Below, piece after piece: positions 45,416 through 56,931 of a DNA stretch of 64,000 bases. The notes below the pieces were generated by a model. It had not been told where the DNA came from. It saw nothing but the letters and a program-made list of their open reading frames with translations, and searched no databases. A program made the position numbers and the translations under genes. Source of the DNA: Anisodus tanguticus (lineage: Eukaryota > Streptophyta > Magnoliopsida > Solanales > Solanaceae); the NCBI GenBank assembly GCA_034509755.1, contig CM067541.1, positions 23,300,001 to 23,364,000 of the forward strand, read 5' to 3'. Position 1 is the stretch's first letter, and the number at the start of each line of letters is the position of its first letter.

Positions 45416-47869
45416 ACCTCTTTTTATTTCTCTTTGTAATTTATTTAATCTTTTAGATTATGATTTCTTTTAAGTAAATTAAAAATCTTATGAGAAAGCG
45501 TTAAATACCATCTAAATTTTTATTAGTATTATAAATGTTAGACATCAATCCATTGTTCTTTTTGTAAGTTGAGTAATATATAGTAGGAACTTTAGCCCGA
45601 ATCTAATATTCTCTGAAAAGGATAATATTTTTTACTATTTTTACAATTTCTAAAAATAGTAAAAGAAATTCTAAATAATGCCTAAAAAAGTTATATTCGT
45701 GTAAATCAACCGTTTTATGTACTAACCAGTGCTAAGGTGGCAGAACTTCCACTAATGGGGTTCATCATTGTTATATAACATAATATGAATCTTAATCTTA
45801 TATATGCATTGTGATTTTCTGACAAAGGAGTTCATCTGAAACCTTATCGTCTCTCTAGCTCAGCACCTGACAATGATGTTGTAATTTTCCCCCGATAATA
45901 AGATCACTTATTAGGTAACTATAGTAAAATTTCTTGATAAGTAAATTGATAATTTAATAAAATTAATAAGTAATTTCCTATTACAAATAAAAAATTGTTG
46001 ATATATAAAATATTTTTTTGTTATTCTAGGTCGTACCTCAAACTTGATGTATTTTATCCACCTTGAAGGTGAAATAAATTAATTTAGAAATTATAATTTC
46101 AATTATAGTTTGAAGATAACTTTGCCTGCGAACTAAATCACCCCTCGTGTATATATTATATAATATAAAAAATCCAAAAACAAAAAAGGCATCAGCATTA
46201 TTGCACTTTAATTTGGCCCTGGCTATATATGTACGTGAATTGATGTTGACCACTGCATGTCCCTTTGTGACCTTGTACATTAATAACTGCTGCATTGACC
46301 TTTCTTAATCAAAATCGCTAGGATTAGTTAATTAACCACTGGCCACTGCCTTGTTTTTTTCTGAAAGAAGAAAATGTGGAAGTAGAAGAATAACGTCAAT
46401 AACTTATACGGTCACTTAAGTATGCAAATTATCTCTCAAAATCATTGATGTATTAATAAAATCACTCAAGCTAAACTTGTCATTTCACAAAGTTATTCAA
46501 GCTAGGTTAGTTTTACCACAAAGTCATTATAGAAAGAAAAAAACAAGAACGAATACCCCGTCAAGTTTGGCTTTCAACACTTATTCCTTTGTGATTTATG
46601 ATATTATACTTACCTTTCAAATTATTTTTTTTGTAATTTTTTTTAACCTAATAATTATTAATATAAGAAATTATAACTTAACTAATTTGTCCTTTGTAAT
46701 ATATTTTTTTATTTGATTAATTTTATAAGCAACCTTTTCAAGAAAACTTAATTAATAATCTTTTTCCCCTTAGCTTTTTCGCTATAAAATTCATCTCCTT
46801 AATAAAAATATTCTAAAATCCAGCTTTCCCCCGTTTTTTAAGAAATATTCTGAAAAATTAGATTTTTTAATTAAATTATCTGAAAAATAAATTTTTTATT
46901 CTGAAAAATTGTAAAGTATTTTTAAAAATAGTGTCCTGTTTTTTTTTTTTTTAAATCTGGATTAATTTAAAAAAAAAAACAGAAATACTGATTTTAAAAA
47001 AAATCATTTTCCTGATTTTTTAGTAAATAATCTAATTTTTCAGAATTTTTTTTTTAAAAAAATGGGTTTTATAAAACTAGAAAAGACGACGATCCATCTT
47101 TAAATACGTGGATTAACAAGAAATTTTCTGACCCCTCCAATTCCAAATGAATCAAAATTACTGTTTGTTTAGATTAAATAGTAGTTATTATCGGTTTATA
47201 TTTTCAAGTAAGGGAGATCGAAATTATGTATACTGTTTTTCATATTTAATTCTTGTTGCAAATCTTTTTTCCCGTAACTTTTATTATTCTGTGACAGATG
47301 GAGTATCTTATTTTAAATATTTTTTGACCTTCTAGAAAATGAGATCCACCAGAAATTACGCTACTTGAAAATTCGAAGGCTATTTTAAGTATTGATTTAA
47401 TTTGTCGTGATATATAGGAAAGTCAAAACATATTTGAATTATTTCTCTTTTCCCCAGAAAAGAAGAGAAGAAGAAGAAAACAAAGTTACTTTCTGGGAGT
47501 GACAATATAGTAGTCATAATTTAGAGAAGTTGGTTTTAAATAAATCCAAAAATATTTGCGTATAATAGGACAACCCAAAAGCAACCTCTTCTAATTTTTA
47601 TTTTGTATTTATCAATTGCATACATTTTGCAGTGGAAGTTGGTGATTTTTTTTTTGTCACTATTGTACATGCAATATATCTGTAGAGTCTGAATTGCATT
47701 TAATAGTGTGTTTGGACTTTGGAGTATTACATTTCACGGGGATTCACTCCTTTTATTATATTGGTATTTGCCCATTTAATATTTTTTCCAGGAGCGAGGG
47801 ACATAAGGTGTCAATGACACACATTTTGTGTGATGAATTTGTACGTTAGCATGCGTATATCGACAACAC
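45416..47869. other. AT-rich intergenic DNA
   Basis: No gene was recognised. There are long T-runs near 46930-47060. The part at 45590-45740 shares short strings with 56500-56650 (CGAATCTAA, CTAAATAATG, GTGTAAATCAA), so the two may be diverged copies of one dispersed repeat. Confidence 0.45.
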
Positions 47870-47872
47870 TTA

Positions 47873-48070
47873 GGGGCTCGTTTGGTATGAAGAATAAGAG
47901 ATATTTAATTTTGGAATTTAATGATTAATTGAAATAAAATTGCGGTATAACTACTCCTGGGATTAGTTATTCCGGAATTATAGTGTTAAATTTATCCCCG
48001 TGGGAGGGTGAAATAACTAATTTCGGGATAATTAATCTCGAGATAACTTATTCTCAACCAAACGAACCCT
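47873..48070. mobile_element. Tourist-like MITE
   Basis: The ends GGGGCTCGTTTGGT and ACCAAACGAACCCT are inverted repeats. It is flanked by TTA at 47870-47872 and 48071-48073, as expected for PIF/Harbinger-derived elements. It is about 198 bp with internal complementarity (TAGTTATTCCGG / ATAACTAATTTCGGG). Confidence 0.8.
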
Positions 48071-48073
48071 TTA

Positions 48074-48465
48074 GGATCGTTCGCAGGATGGTTAGAATTA
48101 TACAAGTATTGGCAATATAAGAATTAGTTATGAGAGAATTTATATATTATTTTATGTAAAAAATAATTATTCAGGATTTAGATACACATGTATTAGTTAG
48201 TCCATCTTTTATCTTGTATAAAATAACACATAGATTCTCTCATAAGTTATACACATATTAGTTATGCAGGTTTTTAAATTACAAATCAAATACCGTATTA
48301 ATTTTATACATGAATAACTTGCATCATAACCACCTGTCAAACGTGATATTATTTAATAGTTGCATAACTTACTCCAAACCAACCTCCTAACTAGCTGTCA
48401 AACGTGATATTTATGCAGAATTTAATACATGCATAACTTACTCCAAACCAACTACCAAATGACCC
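48074..48465. mobile_element. Second Tourist-like MITE, abutting the first
   Basis: The ends GGATCGTTCGCAGG and CCAAATGACCC are imperfect inverted repeats. The flanks are TTA at 48071-48073, shared with the neighbouring MITE, and TTA at 48466-48468. The right end resembles the MITE start at 63942 (GGTCRTTYGGT, then TGGTTNGAG and TTATGCA), so they are one family. Confidence 0.65.
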
Positions 48466-48469
48466 TTAG

Positions 48470-50230
48470 TGTTTAAATTTGTCGGTTTTATCGCTGTTTT
48501 GTAGAACACATCTTTTACTTTAATAGATATCTTTTATTTTTCTATTTCAATCATTATGTTTTAATTCTATGAGTATCATTTTTATCTATTATCTTAATCT
48601 TTTGGAACAACGAGTTTAGATATATGAATTATTTGCATTTAAGTAGCGCACTCTCATCTAGTCTCACGTCAATTTGTTCTTCTCGTGTAATTGACCAAAC
48701 TTGCAGGGTGTATATTAAAATTTACTTCTACTTATTCTAACACTTAAAAGGAGTTCGAAAAATAAAAATATAGTGCTTGAAATTTGAACTTGACACTTCA
48801 AAGTGTATTTTGATCATCCTAAACCACTACGTCAACCTCTAGTCTTGTCAAAATCTCTCTCTCTATATATATTTATAAAATATAACAAAATACCTTATAT
48901 ATATAGTATAATTTTTTTACCGAGCGAATTCGGGTGAACTCCTTCCCACCCCGTAGATCCGCCCATGATGGAGTGCAAACTCGTTGTGGAATCCTATTTT
49001 ATATTGCTATTCTCATGCTAGTAACGGCTCTTTCACATATCATTTATGATATTTATATATATATAGGGATAATGATAATTATTTTGGGATAAAATGTGAG
49101 ATTATTCTATTCTACATTTGATTGAAAATTTTGGTTATGATATAAGTAATATTGAAACTATTTCTACTATAATTATATCTAAATCATAAGTGTCACTGGT
49201 TTCCTAAATAGATAACTTAGGATACTTTTTTCTTTTCTTATAAAAAAAGGGAGTTCAATCTTGTTCTTACAGGAAATTTGAGTCCACCTATAAGACATGA
49301 TGAGGCCCATTAGGGTAATTAAGGTTAGCCCTAATATTTTTTATATAAGTATGCTTACGATGTAAAATAAAATATTTACTTATGTATTATCTTTTTGCGC
49401 TTTTCTCTTCTCTACAATTGTGGTTTAGGAGATTGCTCTGATATATACCGTGACAATTACTTTCGCTTCAGACTTCCGCTTACGCTACATAAATAACATG
49501 TAGTTCTCTTTTTATGGTTTACGCGTTTTCTAATTAATTTAGATTAATATGTTACGTGTAAACCTCCAGTTCCAATACACAAATTGTATGTATTTAATTA
49601 TATAAGTGCTAACCTTTAAGTCACTCTCAATATGTAAGTGTCCCACAATTATAGTACGTAATATCTTGATTACTCGATTTTATGTTATTTTCTTACAAAT
49701 AAAATAGAATAGTTCCTTGTTATATTTTGGACGGACAACTTCTAGCACTAAACAACAAAAAAATTATAGTAATTAATTTTATTTGATAGTAATGAGTTAC
49801 CATTAACTTAGCTACAAGCTAATTAACGACAGAGAAGCAATAAACTTCCTAGTCTTCTTTTTTTCGTGTAATATTTTTATTAGTACTTCTAGTAGACCCA
49901 CCCCATGAAAACTCGATTAGTCAGATCAAGAAGTTTAAGATAAAGAGACACTATCAAGGACTATTTACTTTATCAAGGAGTTGAATTGTAACTTCTATAT
50001 GCATGAACCTTCAACGGTTATATATGGCACTAATTTAACCACTCATAAGAAAATGTTTATAAGTTTTTGAATGAAACTACCAAAAGTGTAAACATACAAG
50101 CAATAAAAAAGCATAGATTTCGAAATCATCCGTGCACTAAAGACTTGTTTAACTAGAAATGGTGTACAATTTACACTAGCCAAAACCAAAAAGATTAAAG
50201 CAAGAGTCAGTAGGGTAAAAAAAAAAAAAA
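48470..50230. other. AT-rich intergenic DNA
   Basis: No gene was recognised. It includes a CT/TA-rich tract near 48855-48905. A TATA-containing block at 49296-49500 looked a little like a solo LTR but could not be supported. Confidence 0.45.
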
Positions 50231-50240
50231 GGAACAAGAG

Positions 50241-50428
50241 TCCCGAGCATAACTGGATAACAAAGGAGTAGAACTTAAAATCTAGCTGGAGGCCTGCAGC
50301 GTGAGTTCGAACCCTAGTGGAAGTAATTTGCTCTCTTCTGAGGTAGGACCTTGTAGGTGATACCGGAACTACTATCTCCAGAAATAGTCTGACATAAGTC
50401 GGAAAGCTTGATATATATAAAAAAAAAA
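50241..50428 (+). mobile_element. tRNA-derived SINE
   Basis: A Pol III promoter is visible: an A-box-like AGCATAACTGGATAAC (about 50246) and a B box GAGTTCGAACCC (about 50303). The body ends in a run of A. Flanking direct repeats GGAACAAGA (50231-50239) and GGGACAAGA (50429-50437) look like a target duplication with one mismatch. Length is about 188 bp. Confidence 0.6.
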
Positions 50429-50439
50429 GGGACAAGAAT

Positions 50440-51669
50440 TCAACAAAGTGAGTTTCCCTAGACCGATTGGAATATACAAAAAAAAAAAGCAATTTCACCT
50501 AGTCCTCCGTGTGGATTTGCTGCTGTTGGGAAAGTACACTTCTTTTTAGGAACACAAAAAGAAAAAGTAAAGTCTAACTAAATTCAATTTCCATATATAA
50601 TCATACGATATGACCCCTGCATCTAGGCCTGGTTAGCTAGCAACTATAGTATCCTAACTTTAAACATACTACTACTATTGAGACAAATACATTATTCTTT
50701 AGATAATGGTTACGATGGAGGGATAAATATTTATTTATTTTTAATTAAGTGTTTTTAAGCTTTTAGGAACAGGATATCTGTAATAGAGAACGTTTTATCT
50801 TTAAAATAAAAAAAATTCACCGTGAATCCAATTAATTGGATTCCAAAACAGATACATGGGACACCAGAGAGAAACCAAAAAAAGATGCAGGCTTACTTAT
50901 TTCTAAATCATAGAGTTACTTTATTAACCAATTCCTAAAAAACAATAGAATTGGAACAAAAATCTATTACATAAGGGGGGAATGATTTATATGTTGAAGA
51001 AAAGGGAAAAAATAACTAATCTACAAATATTATTTTTAGAATCTTCCAAGTTCGAAAGATGTTCGAAAATAATAAGCAAATAATTAAACTTATGTTTCGT
51101 AACGTACAACTGAAGGTAACTATTTATAATAAAATATGATATATTAAAAATAACATGCTATAATTGGTCAAATTGTCTGATAATATATATTTTTATACTG
51201 TTAGAGTATGTAACTTTGATCTTTATAAGAGGGAGTAGACACATAATTGAGTCATGTTAAATATTTAAAAATAAATCTACGACTCTTAGAAGTGATTTAT
51301 TTTTTCATCAAGAATTTAGTTGAATGAATGGATAATGATCAAAATGTGTTCTTGTACTATTTGAACTTGAGCAACTTTGCCCTCGGTTATTTTTTTGGTC
51401 TAATATTAATACTGTTAGAAAATAGTCCCGTTGTAGCCCTATGTAATGTAGCTCCAATCAAACGGTAATCTCAAACTAGAGGTAAATTTGAACCTATCTT
51501 CAGTTTAAAAATTTAATCCACTCATTTCACGTTAGAGTGTCGTTAATAGCAAAAATAAAGACGAGACAATGGACTGTGCATGGACAAAGTTAAAAATGAA
51601 TCAAAACTATATTGAAAGAGAAAATTTAACAATTTCGAATAGTATGGGGACAATTTTTAACTAAAGGCA
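50440..51669. other. AT-rich intergenic DNA
   Basis: No gene, RNA gene or clear repeat was recognised. Confidence 0.45.
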
Positions 51670-51674
51670 ACCCA

Positions 51675-51826
51675 TATATTCCATATATATTCACAATGTA
51701 TTTTATAATTAATATTTAGTGTAATTAATGTAAAATAGAGATCCTAATTCTATTAGGACTACAATGGTATACTCTCTTTATATGTCATTAATAAGAGAAC
51801 TCTATCAATGAGATTTACACTATTCT
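51675..51826 (+). repeat. 5' LTR of Copia-3
   Basis: It begins TATATTCCATATATATTCAC and ends TTTACACTATTCT, three bases before the primer-binding site. Confidence 0.85.
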
Positions 51827-51899
51827 TCATGGTATCAAGAGCCAAAAATCTCTCCCTACCCTAAACCCTATTTTCGGCCGCCATACCCTAGATTTCCTC

Positions 51900-52300
51900 C
51901 CCCTTCTGCCGCCGCCAAACTGTCGTATACCGCCGATATACATCTGCTTCTCGCGAATATACATCCAAATCAGCCCTCTTCCTTACCTATATTAACCTGT
52001 ATACACCTGGTATACATGTAATATCTACTGATATACAGCCAAACCGGCTCTCCTATTTAGATATCTCGCTGTATACATTTGGTATACAGATGATATCCCG
52101 CCGTATACAGCCACAATCAGACATCTTCTTTACCTATTTTGCCTATATACATCCGGTATACATGTGATATTTAGTGATATACAACAAAATCAGACCTTTT
52201 CTACCTATCCCACCCGTATACATCCTATACACATGTGATATACACAACACCCGAACCCCTTATCACCCGAAAATGCATGTATACCGCTGATATACGGCTG
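51900..52300 (+). repeat. GTATAC/GATATAC repeat array in the Copia-3 leader
   Basis: At least a dozen GTATACA or GATATACA motifs recur at irregular spacing, for example GTATACACCTGGTATACATG, then TGATATACAGCC, then GTATACATTTGGTATACAG. Several are palindromic. The larger pattern (GTATACAnnTGGTATAC, short spacer, TGATATACA) repeats about every 60-70 bp. Confidence 0.8.
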
Positions 52301-52436
52301 CCCCAAACCCTATATCCTTTTACCAATTTTTCGGCAGCATTCATGGCGTTACCTGCGGCCCACGTACTTTCCCCGCTTCCTCTTCCTTAACACCCGTCGT
52401 AAAAAATAATCAGCCGCATGCCCAGGATCCAAAATA

Positions 52437-52740
52437 GTGGGCCAACCCATGTCCTTGGCAACAGTTCAGACACTGGGCCTCGTCGACCAGCCTCTTTCAG
52501 AGGCCAGGCCCAGCAGGAACAGTGGGCACTGCCGAGGCCCACTACACAGCAGCCCAGCCACAGTGGGCACTATTGACCAACCCGTTTCCAGGCCAGACCC
52601 AACAACAACAGTGGGCACTGCCGAGGCTTACTATACAACGGCCCAACACCACCAATAATTTGTCCAGCCATCTGGCCCACTACACAGCGGCCCAGCAGCA
52701 TCAGTCCAGGTTCAATCCAGCGGATTTGGGCCATGCTTTT
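52437..52740 (+). repeat. CCCA/GGGC-rich degenerate repeat where gag would lie
   Basis: Strings such as CAGTGGGCACTGCCGAGGC and CAGCCCAGC repeat several times between 52450 and 52700. The predicted peptide is low-complexity and not gag-like. A related proline-rich CCCA-repeat fills the integrase-RT linker at 54100-54450. Confidence 0.6.
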
Positions 52741-52772
52741 AGTTCTTTAAAAATTCCGCAACCCGATGGTGC

Positions 52773-53850
52773 GTGGGCGCCACGTCTCACCTCACCAATA
52801 ATTATGGTAATCTTTCTCAACTGCGCAATTTAAATACTCCTCAATCTATTATGGTCGGAAATGGTCATCGCATTCCAATTCAAGGGGTTGGCCACACACT
52901 AACTCCACCACCGCATCCCCACTTCTCCCTTAAAAACATCTTATATGCCCCTAACATTATCAAGAACTTGATCTCTGTTAGAAAATTTGCCACTAATAAT
53001 TCCGTATCCATTGGTTTCGACCCATTAAATTTTTCTATAAAGGACCTATGTACGGTGAGACTTCTTACGAGATGCAATAGTGTGGGGGACCTCTATCATT
53101 TCCTATCCACGTCCACTTCCCATGTCACTCCACCCACCGCTTTAGCTGCAATATCTCCATCAACGTGGCATAGTCGACTTGGTCATCCGGGAGCTCATAT
53201 TTTTTATTCCATTAGAAATTGCAATTTAATCCAATGTAATAAAGGGAAACTTTCCCATTGTTGCTCCTCTTGTCATCTAGGGAAACATGTTAGACTTTCA
53301 TTTACGTCCTCTTTGAGTATTACTTTCTCTCCATTTGATTATTCATGCGGATTTATGGACATCTCTTATAACTAGCAACCTAGGTCATAAATATTATTTA
53401 GTATTTTTGGATGATTTCTCTTACTTCCTTTGGATCTATCCGCTTAAACTTAAGTCTCAAGTTTACTTCAAATTTCTTGAATTTCGTACATTGGTTAAAA
53501 CACAATTTGAAAAAGACATCAAAATGTTTCAATGTGATAATGGTCGTGAGTTCAATAACTCTATGTTTCATAATTTTTGTGCGGCTAATGAAATGGTTTT
53601 TCATTTCTCCTACCCCCATACTTCCCCTCAAAATGGTAAAGTTGAAAAAAAATTCTCCGCACCATTAACAATATGATTCGTACACTTCTTTTTCATGCGT
53701 CTCTCCCAATACTTTTTGGGTATATGTATTAAAAATGATAGAATACATTCTTAACATCTTACCTACCCGTACGATTCAAAATAGGACACCTACCAAAATT
53801 CTCTTCCGTCGGATCCCTTCCTATGATCACCTTTGAATTTTAGGTTGTCT
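52773..53850 (+). pseudogene. Protease-integrase of Copia-3
   Basis: The frame opens just after the protease Asp (GATSHLTNNYGNLS). It continues through the pre-integrase zinc end (WHSRLGHPGAHIFYSI, CSSCHLGKHVRLSF) to 53375, then shifts. The integrase core is at 53335-53676: ADLWTS, FQCDNGREFNNS, SPQNGKVEKKF. A frameshift follows in the third catalytic block and stops occur further on. Confidence 0.82.
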
Positions 53851-54539
53851 TTGTTACCCAAATCTAGCCTCCACGGTCCCTCACAAATTATCGCCTCACT
53901 CCACTCCGTGCGTCTTCCTAAGTGTCCCATCGAACTATAGGGGATACTTGTGCTATGAGTTATCCACATACAAAATCTTAGTCTCACGCCATGTCACGTT
54001 TGTTGAGTACGTTTTCCTGTTTGACAACATCCAAAAAATTTGAGTCACTGATTATAGTTTCCTTGATGAATCGGACACCTCCCCTCTACTTCAAAACGCA
54101 CTATATAGGCCAAATACCAACTCGTCACCCACTGCCCCATCTACTGGACCCACTGCCACATTACCCATCAACACTGCCCAATCCAATTTACCCACTGCCA
54201 AGCCTCCTTACAACGTTGTCCAGCCCAACGAAACCAATGCCCAGCCCAATACCACACGACCCAATCCCACTGACCAACCCAATAACCTACAGCCCAGTCC
54301 CTTCGCCCAAACTAGTGACTACACTACCCAGCCCACTACCTCACGGCCCAGTCCCACAAACTTCCAGCCCAACCCGCAGTCCCTACCTACCGCCCCACTA
54401 CACCCAATTCAGCCCCCAACCCACTGTATGGAAACCCGTGCATAACACGGGATTTTCAAACCAAAAGTCCACTTTAATTTATCCACTCAAACCATCTCCC
54501 GCTACCTAAAAACCCAACCTTAGCCAAACTTGACCCAAA

Positions 54540-56030
54540 TTGGAATGCGGCCATGCGAGAGGAGTTTAATGTGCTTACTTCACAACGCACTTGGGATCTT
54601 GTTCCGTGACCTGAGGGGGTGAATGTAATCCGTTGTATGTGTTATTTCGTCATAAGTTCAGAGATAATGGTGCCTTTGAACGTCAGAAGGACAAACTTGT
54701 GGCAAATGGCACAGGGCAACATGAGGGTGTTGATTGTGGTGAGACTTTCAGTCCAGTAGTTAAGCCAGCTACCATCCGCACGGTGTTGAGCATCGCTATG
54801 GGGAAGAATTGACATATTTACCAGCTTGATGTAAATAATGCTCTCTTACATGGGGATTTGAAAGAAACCGTCTATATGCATCAATTGCTAGGTTTTGTGC
54901 ATCCAAAGGCTCCTCATCATGTTTGTTGTTTTCATAAGTCGCTATATGGGTTGAAACAAGCCCCAGAGCTTGGTATGAGCGGTTTGCCACTTACATCATA
55001 CATATCAGTTTCGTGTGCAGCAAGAGTGATCTTTTATTGTTCATTTTTAATCGAGATACTGACACAACTTACCTTCTGGTATATGTGGATGATATTGTAC
55101 TGACAGCTTCTTCAGATGGACTGAAGCACGAGATCATTTCTCTACTCAAGTCCGAATTTGCTATGACTGACTTGGGTAAGTTGAGTTATTTTTTGGGATA
55201 TCAGTGACCAAATTCGCACATGCCATGTTCTTGTGTCAGCGTAAGTATGTAGAGGAGATCGTCTACAGGGTTAAAATGGCAAATTGTAAGATCATGCCCA
55301 CTCCCGTCGACTTCAAGTCTAAACTCAGTGCAGATGATGGAGATCCGGTCAGTGATCACTCTCTTTATAGGAGTATCGCACGTGCTCTTCAGTACCTCAC
55401 CTTCACTAGGCCAGATATTGCATATGCGGTTCAGCAGGTGTGCTTGTTTATGCACGCTCCTAAGGAGCCTCACTTTACAACTCTTAAGCGTATCATTCGG
55501 TACGTTAAGGGCATTCTTGACTATGGATTTTATTTATATCCCTCAACACTGACTAGATTGCTCTCATACATAGACGCTGATTGGGCAGGCTGTCCGGACA
55601 CCCGTCGATCTACGTCCGGCTATTGTGTATTTTTGGGGGATAATATCATATCATGGTCTACCAAGCGGGAAGGCACGCTTTCCCATTCGAGTGTAGAAGC
55701 AGAATATCGAGGTGTTGCGAACATTGTTGCCGAGCTATGTTGGCTCCGAAATCTCCTTCTTGAGCTTCATTGTCCCATACGTAAGACATCTTTGATTTAC
55801 TGTGATAACATATCTGTTGTCTACTTGTCTCATAACCCGATTCAACATCAATGAACCAAGCATATTGAGATGGATATTCACTTTGTTCGTGAGAAGGTTG
55901 CAATGGGTCACGTTAGGGTGTTGCATGTACCTTCTTTCGTATCAGGACGCAGATATCTTTACAAAGGGGCTTCCTCGGCAACTGTTAATTGACTTCAGAT
56001 TCAGTCTCAGCGTCCGGCCTCCTCCCACTC
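54540..56030 (+). pseudogene. Reverse transcriptase-RNase H of Copia-3
   Basis: RT motifs: [13 protein letters not shown] (about 54940), [15 protein letters not shown] (about 55070), SEFAMTDLGKLSYFLG (about 55155). RNase H is nearly clean at 55204-55854 (SYIDADWAGCPDTRRSTSGY, SHSSVEAEYRG, YCDNISVVYLSHNPI). The conserved Trp of the DADWAG block is present. A TGA at 55852, frameshifts near 55000 and 55205, and a later shift near 55930 inactivate it. Confidence 0.87.
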
Positions 56031-56053
56031 CGATTGAGGGGTGTGATAGTGAA

Positions 56054-56135
56054 TATATTCCATATATATTCACAATATATTCTGTAATTAATATTTAGTG
56101 TAATTAATGTAACATAGAAATCCTAATTCTATTAG

Positions 56136-56169
<34 letters not shown>

Positions 56170-56195
56170 TCCATCAAACAAATTTACACTATTCT
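56054..56195 (+). repeat. 3' LTR of Copia-3 with a TA microsatellite
   Basis: It begins TATATTCCATATATATTCAC and ends TTTACACTATTCT, followed by ACCCA. A (TA)n tract at about 56141-56168 replaces the more complex sequence found at the same place in the 5' LTR, so the two LTRs differ mainly there. Confidence 0.85.
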
Positions 56196-56200
56196 ACCCA

Positions 56201-56678
56201 CTCCATTTAAATAGTTCGAGATTGAGAAAATAAATTGAAAGAAGCTTTAGCATTGAGAGTGACCCTTCCGTTTAAAATCTGTGATTGTTGTCAAATTAGT
56301 GGGTGCAGAAACAAACGTATGTGTGGACAAAGTGGCAAACACAACCCACTATCCAAACAGTAAAACACCAATCAATAAAAAAAAACAATAATATAAAAAA
56401 GGTTGTTTAAGTAAGAAAATTAAAAAGGTTATTTAAGCAATTTAAAATATGTTTGCCCAAGGGGCTTGGCTTTGAGAGCGTAGCGTGATTGGTAGGTCAG
56501 ACGTGAATCTAACATTGTCCGAAAATAAATTTTCGAAGGATTATATTTTCATAACTATTAAAAATAGGGACAACATCTAAATAATGGCTTAAAAAGGGAA
56601 TTTGTGTAAATCAATTGTAGGTTACATGCACGTCACGAGTTCAATTTTTATTGGCTTATTATAAAGTAAAAAATTTGA
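56201..56678. other. Intergenic DNA, possible dispersed repeat
   Basis: No gene was recognised. The part at 56500-56650 shares short strings with 45590-45740. Confidence 0.4.
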
Positions 56679-56680
56679 TA

Positions 56681-56928
56681 CTCCCTCTGTCTAATAGTTG
56701 TCACGTTTCACTTTTCGAGAGTCAATTAATTTTCAGAGCTAGATTATATTAGATTAATTTAGTTTTTTAAAATTAAATTTAGATATTCAAAAGCTATAAC
56801 AAAAGTATTGTAAGTTGCAATTTTCTCATATCAATATAATGAAAAATATATTTTAAAATGCTGGTCAATATTCATGCAGTATAACTCTTGAAAAGCAAAT
56901 TGTGAGAATTATTTTGGGACAGAGAAAG
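56681..56928. mobile_element. Stowaway-like MITE
   Basis: The ends CTCCCTCTGTCTAATAGTTG and TTTTGGGACAGAGAAAG are inverted repeats of the Stowaway type, flanked by TA (56679-56680, 56929-56930). The inner part GTCACGTTTCACTTTTCGAG is shared with the element at 61726. Confidence 0.8.
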
Positions 56929-56931
56929 TAT

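Larger units (their letters stand above)
51675..56195 (+). mobile_element. RE1-type Ty1/copia retrotransposon (Copia-3), gag deleted
   Basis: The short LTRs are at 51675-51826 and 56054-56195, with target duplication ACCCA (51670-51674, 56196-56200). The primer-binding site TGGTATCAAGAGCC starts at 51830. Protease, integrase, RT and RNase H follow in Copia order. No gag domain is seen; in its place is a leader with many GTATAC/GATATAC repeats and a CCCA-rich repetitive stretch. The LTR termini are TA...CT. The family is close to Copia-1 in pol but clearly distinct in LTR. Confidence 0.9.

Noticed and set aside
49296..49500. Possible solo LTR (starts TGATGAGGCCC, contains TATATAAG)
   Set aside because: No inverted TG...CA pair, target duplication or second copy could be found in the window.
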